A stretch of DNA of 64,000 nt from Sorex araneus (lineage: Eukaryota; Chordata; Mammalia; Eulipotyphla; Soricidae): assembly GCF_027595985.1 (NCBI RefSeq), contig NC_073313.1, positions 86,906,899 to 86,970,898 of the forward strand. Reading direction: 5' to 3'. Both the position numbers and the translations under genes were made by a program. The notes under the pieces are model-generated. The model had not been told where the DNA came from. It did no database searches and was given only the letters and a program-made list of their open reading frames with translations. Positions 21,948 through 32,300 of the stretch are shown here, one piece after another (position 1 is the stretch's first letter; the number at the start of each line of letters is the position of its first letter).

Positions 21948-22115
21948 GAGGTCGGGGAGATCGCTCAAAGTGCTTGTGTAAGCCTGACATGCGAGAGGCC
22001 CAGGTTCCATCCTGGCACCTCATGGCCTCCAGGCACTGCTGGAGTGACCCCCAAGCAATGTGCTGGAGTAGTGGTTTAGCCCCTGAGCACTGCCCAGTGT
22101 CTGCCCAAAGCAAAG
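21948..22115 (+). mobile_element. SINE, old and diverged
   Basis: GGCCCAGGTTCCATCCTGGC B box and GCACTGCCCAGTGTCTGCCC end. Confidence 0.55.
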
Positions 22116-22141
22116 CGAGAAATAAAACAAGACAATGGAAT

Positions 22142-22290
22142 TGGGGTTAGGGAGGTGGCTCAATTGGTAGGGGCACAGGCCTTGCATATGTGAGACCCCA
22201 GGTTCCAAGCTGGACACTGCATCACTCCAATTGGCACCTCTGGGCATAGTCCAGGTGTCCACCGAAGCACTGTCAGGAGTGGTTTCCCCC
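22142..22290 (+). mobile_element. SINE, old and diverged
   Basis: GGTGGCTCAATTGGTAGGGG head, GACCCCAGGTTCCAAGC B box. Confidence 0.55.
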
Positions 22291-22299
22291 ACCCCAGAA

Positions 22300-24739
22300 T
22301 TGGGAGCCTGAGCCTGGCATGAGCTGGTACCTGAGTTTGAATTCAAGTAATTCTCAGAGCTCCAGGCGAAGTCCTAGAGGGCCACTCAGCCCCAGTGGTG
22401 TGGTTCTACCTGCGCATCATCAGGATTACCCTGGTTGTCACTGGCACCACAGGTGGTCATCCCTGGCGGTCTCTGGAGTCTTCAGACTCTATTCAACCAC
22501 CAATTGGCCACGGCATGCAGAGGATGGCCCCGCCCCTCCGCCAGCACTACTTGGAAGCTCCCTCCTATGAAATGGAACTAACCAACACAAAGTATTCCTT
22601 TGGCAGCTGTATTTGGAAAGATCTGGAGACAGCAGGGTTTGGGCATCTCCTTTTACGGCTAATATCTAATCACCATCAGTTATTTCTTTGTTGTCTTCAT
22701 TGGTAACTTTCTTTGTTAGAGTGCTAGGTACTTTATCATCCATAATAGCTAACTGACTTTGCATACAACATGGCAGCCTTGGTACCAAGGACCTGATTTG
22801 TATTTCACTCCACCCAGCCCCGCCCCTCCAGCCCTGTGGTAGCACAGAATGGGAAACGGGCTCTGGGAAATCAAAGAACGCCAGTAAGTCAGTCTAGGCC
22901 ATACAGCAGGCCAACTGGGAGATGCAGCATTCAACTGCGTGTCCTGTCAACTCCTGAACTTACACACAGTCCACTCCGCAGTCTTCAACATGCCTTGCTG
23001 CCTCGCTTTCTCCAGGCGAAGCCTTCTCCCAATTAGAAGATTAGTCATGTGTTGACACTTCTAGTCTCAGTCTAATGGCTTGTTTATTTAACTGATGGAT
23101 GCTGCTCCCCATTTGAGGCCATTAGCATTTAAACAAAACAAAACAAAACTGTTGCGCCTGGCAATGTGACACTGTGTTTACTGTTTTTCTCCCAGAGTTA
23201 ATTGTGAGCATTTTCCAAATATGTATTTTGATGTTGCTAACGGTCCCTAAAGAGACGTGAGGACCTATTTAATGGTCTTCTCCTGCGGCTCTCACCCTGC
23301 TCCCCTGAATCTCCTTGGTAAGGGGGACAAATGGCTCCGACAAATCTTGGCTAGGATGGCAAAGAAGAGTGGTGACAGTGCCATTCTGAATAATGCATGG
23401 GCAGAGAGGCTGGCCTGGCCATTCTGTCCTTGGGGGCTAAGCCTGGCGAGCGGCCCCGCTCCACACTTGGGGAGGGAATTTTGTATTTCTTTCTCGGACA
23501 ATAAGAACATCTGTGCCAAAGCAGAGGAGGAGGCCGGGCGTTCAGAGGCATCTCTGCCCGAGTCTCTTGACACTGTCTGATTGTTACTGTTCTCAGTTTC
23601 TGCTTGGATCACTGACCATGTTCATTTAGAGCAGGCTGGCTTGGGTGAGGGCAGGAGAGGGCTAGGGACGGACATACTGGACCTGTTCTGCTAGCGTTGG
23701 GACTATGAGCTGGGCAGGGAGCCGGGCTGATCCTAAAATGAGCTCTTGCAAAGTGCAGGACGAATCTTACATCCACACACGGGAGGAAGGGTAACTGCTG
23801 TTGAGCAGGGTCCAGTTCCCTTTACAGCCCCCTCTCCTCCTCTTCTTGGGGTGTGGCACGACCTTGGGATAAATGGGTAAGAAAGCTACAGGTCTGATCA
23901 TTAGATGGGAGTTTGCTGCAAGAAGGTGGAAAAGAAAACTGATTACTTACTTCCAGCTCCAAAAGCAAGCTGGCAGGAGTTGAACCGGGACGTTTTAAGG
24001 CTTCCTGCAAACTGCCAGTACTGGAAAGTCACATCACCAGTGTATTCAGACCCAGGGACCAGATGACTTTCAGGCCTTGGAACAGCAATGAGCTAGGCAG
24101 TCCGCTTTCTTCCTAAGTTATGATATCAGGCTCGGAAACGGGGAGTTCTGGGGACCAAGAGGAGGCGGCATCTGCCTCCTGCATAATTAGCTACATCAGT
24201 CTCAAAATACATCCATGGCCCATCCCTTTGGGCATCATGCTGTGCCTGGCACGAGCTAGTAATCGCGATCCGGTCCAGGCTCTCCGGAGTTTACAACTTT
24301 AAGTCACACAATAATGACACAGATCCCAAAGGCAGCCAGTTAACAAATACATCCACTTGTCCGCCAATCACAAGGGATCCATTGAGCGAGCCAGAGAGAC
24401 AAACAGGGACCCCTTCAAAGAGCTTCCAATCTGGTGGGTAAATAGGTAAGAGTGAGAGCTCGCGAGAAGTCCATGTACAGAAACACAGTCACTTTGGGCA
24501 TAAACAGAACAGAGTTTTTGGTTAAGTGCTTACTGGCATGTGGTTTTGGGTCAACTCCACGGCAGGCTGACGCTTTATTATTCAGTCCTCTGAAAGGGGG
24601 GCAGGGACATGGAAAGGGCCGGAGGCAATATCGCCCGGAGCTGCAAGGTAGTGGGGACCCCTGGCTGGGAGACAGGGATCCAGAGGAGCTCTGCCTGGGC
24701 TCCCCATTTCTACCGGGGTGGTCCTCGCCTCTCAGGGCC
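22300..24739. other. Unique SINE-free sequence left of the CpG island
   Basis: No repeat of any family seen over 2.4 kb. Candidate plus-strand donors TTGGTAAGG (23313) and AGGTAAGA (24444) are present but no exon can be defended. Confidence 0.5.
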
Positions 24740-26250
24740 TCTAGGTTAGCTAAGGTTCCTCGCGGCATTTTCAGGACCACCCTTCGCCCCCGTCCCGCTA
24801 GGCGCGCTCGTCCGCGGCGCGCTGCGCGCCGGCGGCCTAGGTTTGAGGTGGGACCGGGTTCTGGGGTCAAGTGTTCGGGAACGTCTAGCCACAGCGTCTC
24901 CCCAGGACGGCCTGGCCCGGCCTGGGCTGCGGGAGGCTCCGCGATCGGCCCGCGCCCCGAACACTTCCGACGGGCGCCCGCGTTCCCGGGGAGGCGTCCG
25001 AGAGCCCGCCGGGTGCGAGCGCGGGGAGCCGGCTTCGCGCTCCCGAGGTGCGGGTGGCCGCGGGGCGCCGGGCCGCCGCAGGGCCCTGGGGAGCGAGCGG
25101 AGCGGGGCGGAGGGGGTGCGTGTGCGGGGAAGGAGGGCTGCGCGGGAGCGCGAGCCTCCGGCCGCGGGCAGGGTGGGTCGGGGACCGGCGGCGGCGGGAG
25201 GAGCGAGTCGGAACCGGGAGGTCGAGCGGGCTGGCGGGGCCCGAGCCGCGGGGGGCGGAGCGCCGAGGGCGGAGATGGGGCCTGGGCAGGGAGGGGGCCG
25301 GCGGGGCGCGGCCGGGGGGCGGGGCGCTGGGGCCGGGGCTAGATAAGAGCGGATGGGGGGGAGCGGGGGCGGGAGCGAGGGAGGGGCGGGGGACTTAGAG
25401 ACCAAAGAGGAGACAAAAGGACGGGGTGGGTGGGAGGGGCATCGCCAAGCGGGGGTAGGGGAGGGGCGCCGGGGGACGCCCAGGGAGGGAGGGGTCTGGG
25501 GGGCTGCTGTGGGCGGGGCTTAGAGAGGGACGTGAAGGGACAACATAAGAAGGGAGCGCGGGGGGGTTGTGGGGGAAGCGGGGGTGCTCTGGCACGCCGG
25601 GAGGGGGGTCCTGGGACGGCCAGTCGCGGGCCGGCGGGGCGAGCGCTTCTGCGGGCTCGGGAGGGGCAGGGGGAGCCGGCTCGGGGAGCAGGAGAGTTGC
25701 GCGACCCGAGGGTGGAGGCGGATGGGCGTGTGCGGAGCACTGAGGGCTGGGCTTTCACGCTGTTTCTAGGGATGACCGAAAGACCCCAGTGCGGGCGGGG
25801 GGACTGCCCAGACGGGACGGGGCTCCCAAGCAGCATGCAAACTGCCCAGGAGAAGGTGGCACCTAAGAGGGCAGGAGAAGGGTGGCGTGGGTAGCCTGGG
25901 GCTCGGCAGGAAGGCGCCACCACCGCCCTCTGCCCGTCCCCAACGTGCCCCGCCCCGTCCGGGGGCCCTAAGGGCAGCGGCCTGCGCCTTAGGGGATCCT
26001 AGCCAGGGCGGTACCATTCGGAACTGAGAGGGGGGCTTGGGGGGGAGGGAGGAGCCAGGGGTCAGAACCTTGTTGGGGGCGGGAGGGGGGGCGCGCCACA
26101 CCCTGGGAAAAAGGCTTGGGCACATCCAGAATGGGCCAATCAGCGAGCAAGGCCAGGGTGGCGTCAAGGGGCAGCTTCGGCCAATGGGAAGGGAGAACAC
26201 TTCGGAGGTTCGGAGGAAGAAAAGAAAAAAAAAGCCCCACGAAACAACAA
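24740..26250. promoter_or_regulatory. CpG island, orphan promoter candidate
   Basis: About 1.5 kb of very GC-rich, CpG-dense sequence in a 40-45% GC region, densest at 24,780-25,400. GC boxes of Sp1 type occur at 25315-25326 and 25511-25519, with many G-runs. It lies about 4 kb beyond the UTP14A 3' end. No coding exon with family similarity is visible, so it may be the promoter or noncoding first exon of the next gene (BCORL1 is the expected neighbour in mammals) or of a noncoding RNA. Direction is not decidable from motifs. Confidence 0.7.
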
Positions 26251-26620
26251 TCGAATCCGTTTGGGGGCTTGGGAGGCTGGCAGTGGGCGTCGTTTATAGC
26301 ACGTTCTGGGGCTTGCCCTCCCCCGTGAAGGATGGGGTCGCTTGCATCACTCCCGGGCAACTCCGGGGGAGCACACGGAGCTGAGGGAGGGTCCCGGGAA
26401 AGTAGACAGGGATTGGCCGTTTACTGCGGGGGGCGGGGGGCACTCGATCGGACGCTTCAATGGGGGTGGGGTGGGGTGACAGCTTTGTGCTCTAGTGAAA
26501 AAGGTTGTGGTCGCTTAACGGGAGGCGAGAGTGGGCAAGGGTCCTCTGTCCGCCCGCACTGGATACTGACCTAAGTGCCTAGCAGCAAGTGGATCTCCGC
26601 TCAACTCCAGCCAATGGGTA
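26131..26620. promoter_or_regulatory. CCAAT-box cluster with a minus-strand TATAAA
   Basis: CCAAT boxes lie at 26136-26140, 26181-26185 and 26611-26615 (plus) and as ATTGG at 26412-26416 (minus). A TATAAA lies on the minus strand at 26298-26293, with two of the CCAAT elements upstream of it in that orientation. A minus-strand start near 26265 would fit a gene transcribed in the same direction as UTP14A. This is motif inference only. Confidence 0.4.
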
Positions 26621-26980
26621 ACTTTAAAATGCCCCTTGGGCTCGGAACACCCTCAAAGTGCACCTTTCCGTCCTCAGCCACGAGCTGCGTCTTGACGGCA
26701 GGAGGGGCTAACAGCTACCCCTGGAGATATCAAAGAAATTTATGGTGTGGTCTGATTTTGGAGTTAGCTTAGTCACTAATTTAAGGTGTAACACAGGACA
26801 AGTTACATGGTTATCCTCAGAACTCCGTCACCTAAAATAAAGGGGGTTTACTTAAACTAGTTACTTTGAGATATAAACATTTTGAGCTTATCTGGAGGAG
26901 ACGGGTACTTGAGAAAGGACCCTGGTGGAGTGCGTGTGTATCTGTGTGTAGCGGAGGCTAGTATGAAAGAAAGCAGGTGG
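26251..26980. other. Unique sequence right of the CpG island
   Basis: GC declines through this stretch; CCAAT elements noted separately; no coding signal. Confidence 0.5.
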
Positions 26981-27152
26981 ATGGGGCTGCAGCAATAAAT
27001 AGTACATAAGGTCAGGCACTTGCCTTGCAACTGGCCAGCCTGGATTTGATCCCCGGCAGGGGTCCCATATGGTCCCCCAGGCACAGCAGTAATTCCTGAG
27101 TGCAGAGCCAGGAGTTAACCCAGAGCATCACTGAGTGTGACCTCCAAACAGA
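26981..27152 (+). mobile_element. Type A SINE
   Basis: First SINE after the 4.6-kb SINE-free block; B box GGATTTGATCCCCGGC. Confidence 0.85.
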
Positions 27153-27288
27153 AAGAAGTGAACAGGTGGAGTGACAAGAGGTCTTTTGACTGAAGTATTC
27201 CAAATAACTGTAAAGTTTCTGGAAACTAGTATGGGGTGCATTTTTCTGGGCTAATGAGCTTTTCACCGAAGTCTGTCATAGTGGGGTC

Positions 27289-27466
27289 ACTGTCACTGTC
27301 ATCCTGTTGCTCACTGATTTGCTTGAGTGGGCACCAGTAACGTCGCCATTGTGAGACTTGTTACTGTTTTTGGCATATGGAATACACCACGGGAAGCTTG
27401 CCAGGCTCTGTCGTGTGGGCTAGAAACTCTCAGTAGCTTGCTGGGCTCTCCGAGAGGGACGGTGTA
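27289..27466 (-). mobile_element. Type B SINE without tRNA head
   Basis: Type B body complete to CTCCGAGAGGGACGG, then the sequence leaves the element. Confidence 0.88.
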
Positions 27467-27672
27467 TGTGACACACACACAAAAAATAAGTCCTGGTCTT
27501 AGTCTAATGATCGGGATCCCATCTCCAAGGAAATGAAACACGTTTGTGGTCTGTGCCTTTGGAATGGAAGTCTCAGCTGCAGGAGCTCTTCCTAGTATGT
27601 CTTATCCAAGGAAAGGCAAGTTCTTTAGAGCTGAGAAGCCCATGTGAGCTGCCAGATAGCAAAGTAATTCTT

Positions 27673-27876
27673 TTTTTTTTAATAATAGCGTTTATTTATT
27701 TATTTATTTTTCTTTTTGGGTCACACCCGGCGATGCACAGAGGGGTTACTCCTGGCTCTGCACTCAAGAATTACTCCTGGCGGTGCTCAGGGGACCATAT
27801 GGGATGCTGGGATTCGAACCCGGGTTGGCCCCATGCAAGGCAAACGCCCTACCCGCTATGCTATTGCTCCAGCCCC
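27673..27876 (-). mobile_element. Type A SINE, full length
   Basis: Exact TSD GCAAAGTAATTCTT; tail extended with (TTTA)n. Confidence 0.97.
27691..27714. repeat. (TTTA)n simple repeat
   Basis: Six TTTA units, forming the expanded tail of the adjacent minus-strand SINE. Confidence 0.85.
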
Positions 27877-28032
27877 GCAAAGTAATTCTTGAACAAACTA
27901 TAATGAATGGTGAGTTGACCCAATGTTAGGAAGCAAGGCAAACTGGGCTTTACTTCTGAAAGCTCATCTACCTCATCTGTAAATTATGGGGAAAAACCTC
28001 ACAAGCTTAAGAAAATTAAGTGCTAGGCACTT

Positions 28033-28187
28033 TTTATTTTTGGTTTTCAGAGGACACCCAGCAGTGCTTCAGAGCTTACTCCTGGCTGTGCTCAGGGGTC
28101 ACTACTGGCAAGGCTGGGGATGGGGGGACCACATAGGGGGTAACCAGGTCAGCCATGTGCAAGGCAAATGCCCTATGCGCTCCAGCA
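28033..28187 (-). mobile_element. Type A SINE, older
   Basis: GAGGACACCCAGCAGTGCTT start; head end degraded. Confidence 0.72.
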
Positions 28188-28250
28188 GCAACTAGTTACT
28201 TTAGATGGCATCCCTCGTGATGTAACAGGCTCCAACTCCCAAAAGTGGTT

Positions 28251-28382
28251 ATGGGGCTAGAGACCTCGGACAGTGACAGGCTGACCTGGACTCAATCCCG
28301 TATGGTCCCCTGAGCCCCACCACGAGTGACCTAAGCAGGAGAAAGCCCAGAGCACAGCCGGGTGTGGCCCCCAGACCAAAGA
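28251..28382 (+). mobile_element. SINE with deleted head segment
   Basis: GGGGCTAGAGACCTCGGACA jumps to the B box; body kept. Confidence 0.65.
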
Positions 28383-28597
28383 AATAAAAAAAAATAATAG
28401 TGCTTAAACTTCGGGCTGTATCTAGCTTTAGCATGAACCAAGGGCAGAATCTGATGGCATGGTTTGTGAAGGTTCTTTCTAAAACTAGACAATGCTTGGT
28501 CACCATTTCTGACCCTTTAAATGGGTTGTTTGTTTTGTGCAGCTCATGTCTGATGTGATGTATTTAAGATCACAGGCTAAATGAATTTCTTTGCCGT

Positions 28598-28773
28598 CTT
28601 TTTGTTTTTTGCCTTTTGGGTCACACCCAGCAGTGCATAGGGGTTACTCCTGGTTTTGCACTCAGGAATTACACCTGGTGGTGCTTGGGGGACCATATGG
28701 GATGCTGGAATTTGAACCTGGGTCGGCTGCGTGCAAGGCAAATGCTCTACCTGCTGTACTAATACTCCAGCCC
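28598..28773 (-). mobile_element. Type A SINE downstream of UTP14A
   Basis: Complete copy about 150 bp beyond the expected cleavage site. Confidence 0.93.
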
Positions 28774-28941
28774 CATTTCTCTCCACTCCTGGGCAGTATT
28801 TTCATCATCCTTGGTAAGAAAATGAGGTTCCCTTGACAGGCCAGGAGTAATGCAGTGGGGTACACCCAAGCGTACCTCGCCAGACTTGAAGAGAATGATT
28901 CAATTCAGAGACAACATAGTAAACATTACAGGTAAAATGCC

Positions 28942-28947
28942 TTTATT
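28942..28947 (-). terminator. UTP14A: UTP14A polyadenylation signal AATAAA
   Basis: A canonical AATAAA lies on the minus strand 116 nt after the TGA, so the 3' UTR is short and cleavage is expected near 28915-28930. No other AATAAA lies between it and the stop. Confidence 0.85.
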
Positions 28948-29063
28948 AATTAATGTGGCTTGACTACACCCATTGTGCTCAGCCTGTTTTCAAACTGACC
29001 CCGCAGCCTGGAATAAAACTGCACCACAGTTCGGCTGGTGTTGCAGGTACTGGCACCAAGATG

Positions 29064-29351
29064 TCACTCTTCCTGAGACTCTTGCTGAGAGTTTTTCTGC
29101 AGCAATTTTTTGTGACGCGAGGTGAGTCGCTGTGGATTCCTCTGTACCACGGAGAGGTCCGACCTTGAGGAAGACCGGTGGCCCACGTCCTCTGCTTTTA
29201 TAGGATTAATGATATGGCCTGGCTTGGTGACAACCTTGGGTGTAGTCAGTTTTTGGAAGGCCCGCTGGGTGTTCCATGTCGATCCTATAGGAGTCTGAAT
29301 TGTTCTTTCAAATTGCTGATGGTGTTTGAACGGATAGGGCAGCTCCTGGAC
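29064..29351 (-). CDS. UTP14A: UTP14A coding exon 15 (stop codon)
   Basis: Acceptor CTTTCCAG, 95 codons VQELPYPFKHHQQFERTIQT...to the C-terminus, then TGA at 29066-29064. Conserved up to SSSRSDLSVVQRNPQR; the last residues (RHKKLLQKNSQQESQEE) differ from and are longer than human RHKKQLKKCSVD. The exon continues as about 140 nt of 3' UTR. Confidence 0.96.
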   Translation of the reverse strand, partial: VQELPYPFKHHQQFERTIQTPIGSTWNTQRAFQKLTTPKVVTKPGHIINPIKAEDVGHRSSSRSDLSVVQRNPQRLTSRHKKLLQKNSQQESQEE

Positions 29352-32300
29352 CTGGAAAGGAAGGCAAGGTGACTTGGCTTGAGGCAGGCCCGGTGTGCAG
29401 CTGTCCACTCCAATGGCAGAGGGAGAGGAAATCGCAGTACACGGGCTGAAGATCTCCATGGTGGCTGCAGCGCGTGATGCTGCCGAGGCCAAGGAATCCC
29501 AATGCCCCATCTGCCCATGGGAGTCCTAATCTGCTAGAGGGAACTTTTGTGGTGCACCATTGTAAAAACTCCAGGGGCATAAGTGGCTTTCCCAACACGA
29601 CTGCAAGAAACACCCAGGTATACCTGAGTGTTCCCTTGAATATCTCCGAAGACTACTTACTAGTCGGAACTCCCTGCATTTAAAAAAATTTTTTTTTGTT
29701 TCGGGGCCATACTCAGCGATGCTCAGGGGTTACTCCTGGCTCTGAGCTCAGGAATTACTCCTGGCAGTGCTCAGGGAACCATATGGGATGCCAGGGATTG
29801 AACCTAAGTCAGGCACATGCTAAGACAAACATCCTACTCACTATATTATGTCTTTAGCCCTTCTTCTATTTTTTAGCTTATGATTTTTTTCATCTTTGGT
29901 CATTGAGAAAGTGAAGATTCTGTGTGGGCGGGGGGGGGGGAGATTTTTTTGGCCATACCTGGCAGTGCTCGGGGGCTGTTCCTGACTGCGCTTGGGGGTT
30001 GCTCCTGATGCCAGGGATTGAACCCAACCTCTGCACTCAGCAAGCTCTCCTGCCCTTAAAGATAACTTAAATGTCTGAAGGTAGCACACTGATAGATTGG
30101 ACAAGAGAAATGGGTTCAAGTTCCAGCTCCTACTTCACTTGAGTATATCACTTCCCCGCTCCAAGTCAAATCCCAGGGCTATGACATGAACTGGGGGCTT
30201 CCAGCTCTGACAGTCTGCACTGCCCAAAAGGGGTGCAGCTAATGAAGTGTAACGGTCTGGTAGAGTTCAGGATTTAGGGAGAGATTGTGAAGTTCCTACA
30301 TACACCAATCCCAGAGACCAGAGAGAGAGTATAGGGGTTATGGCACTTGCTTTGCTTGCCACCGACCCCAGTTTAATCCTTGGCACTGCCTATGGTCCAC
30401 CAACTACGGCTAACTACTCCTGAGCACAGACTGGTATGGCCCCAAGCCCCTGCCAAAAACATATCCATCATGGGCGTCAAGGATAAGAACGAGAGATAAA
30501 GACCATAGAGAAGGTAGAGGAATGCTAATAAAAGTCCACCAGGGGTAAGGCCCTTACCTTGCATGCAGCCAACCCAGGTTAGCTCCCCGGCATAATTATG
30601 GCACCCGAGTACCACCATGCATGTTTCCTGAGCACTGAGTCAGGAGTAAGCCCTGAGCACCACTACGTATGGACCTAAAACCTACAAAAAGAATCTGCAT
30701 CAGAAGTTCTTTGGGGTGCCAGCTGAAAATGAAGATGTAGGGGCCTCACTACTGTTGCAAAGATTATTCTCGAAGCATCAACCTTCTTCCTGGTCAGTAA
30801 TTAAAATAGTGGCGTCAAGCCAAATCATTCATTTCAGCATAAACAAGAGGAGGTTTGATTCCGTGATCAAGATCCCACATCCCTCTTGACCACAGATCGA
30901 TCTAGAACATTCCTTCTGAGCAAGAGGGCTAGGCAGCAATGAGGAGGCCACTGCAAAGCGCAGTGTTCCTTACCTGATGAGCCGCGGCATGGATGTTTCG
31001 CTTCTCATTGATGATCACATTTGGCAAATGCTTGTCTTTCCTTGGAGGACCCTCAGGGGCTTTAATGAGAAACCTGGAAGCAAGCGCAGGATGTTTGAGC
31101 AAGATCATTAAGGACAGACTCAAAAGGCAAGGAGGACACTGGAGGGGGTAAGATGGGAGAGCACGTTGCTATTCTCTCAGGTTTTCTTTCCTGTTCTTAC
31201 CGGCGTCTCTTCTTGGCACTGGGCATCAAGCCCACACCACCCCACTCGCCCCAGCCAGGCAGAGTCAGATCCAGGTCCTTAGGTTTACTGGCCTCCACTG
31301 CTTCCCTCTTTTCTTTCAAGAAATCTCGGATGACGTCATCGCCAGCAAAGGCTTCCTCGGTCATCTGCTTCTGAGCCCGCTCCTCTTCATCTTCATCTTC
31401 CTGGGAGGAAACAGGAGAGAAAGCTCCAGCTTGCCTTCGGAGCCCTGTTCTTGGCAAGAACACTCAACTTTTGGGTCATGACATTTTAGCGCCCTCTAGG
31501 GGGAAGTGTGGAACAATGATGGTTTTGCAATACACACGGATGGGCAGCCAATCACGCTCCAATTTCGGCTCTCTAGGGTAGCTATAGCCCCAGCTCATTA
31601 CCATATGACACAATTTTAAACTTTCAGTGAGGAAGCTGCAGGGGAGTGGAAGGAATGGCCTGTGTGCGAAGGCGGCGCTCCAAGTGGCCCGAGCCATTTC
31701 CATGACTTCATCAGGGAGCCCTGGATCATCAGAGACCCCACAGAGGAGAGCAAAAATTTGGCAAGATTTCCATAATGACTTACCGTCAAGCTGCCCTGGC
31801 CTGGGAACGGGGTAGAGCTTTGTGACTCCCTCTCTCCTCTGAGGGCCATTTTAGGGTCACTCCCACGGAGGGTTGCATGGTTCAGGATTTAGGGCTGTAA
31901 GCGCCTCAGCAGCAATGAATATATTTGCATCTGTTAAACCATCACCAGCAGCAGCCCAGCCCCATCAAACTCCGGACCTCTCAACTACTTACGTGTGCTT
32001 TCTTCGCATACCATGGTTTAACTCCTCGTGCCCAACAGGGACACTTTTGGACCAGTCCCCAAAGGCCCAAGCTCTTGGCTTTGCTTACCATTTCCTCTAC
32101 CGTCGTTGGGACTGCCAACGACTTCACGGAAGGAGATTTTGTGGTTAGGAGCTTCTGCAGATCAATCATCTGTTCCTTCCCTGTCTTCTTGGGGGCCTCA
32201 GGCTGCGTTTTTGGGCTCTTCTTCCTCTGCTGCCCTTCTGACACGGGTCCGGGAGGGCCGGGGTGCCCCTTGCTCTGCACAGCCCCTTCTTGGCTCAGCT

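Noticed and set aside
22319..22706. Overlapping open frames of 83-103 codons
   Set aside because: No family similarity recognised and no exon-like borders.
23257..23612. Overlapping open frames of about 107 codons on both strands
   Set aside because: Unique sequence, but no conserved motif and no supporting splice structure.
24452..25405. Long open frames on both strands of the CpG island (up to about 296 codons)
   Set aside because: Arg/Gly/Ala/Pro-rich composition as expected when GC-rich DNA lacks stop codons; no domain, splice sites or similarity to BCORL1.
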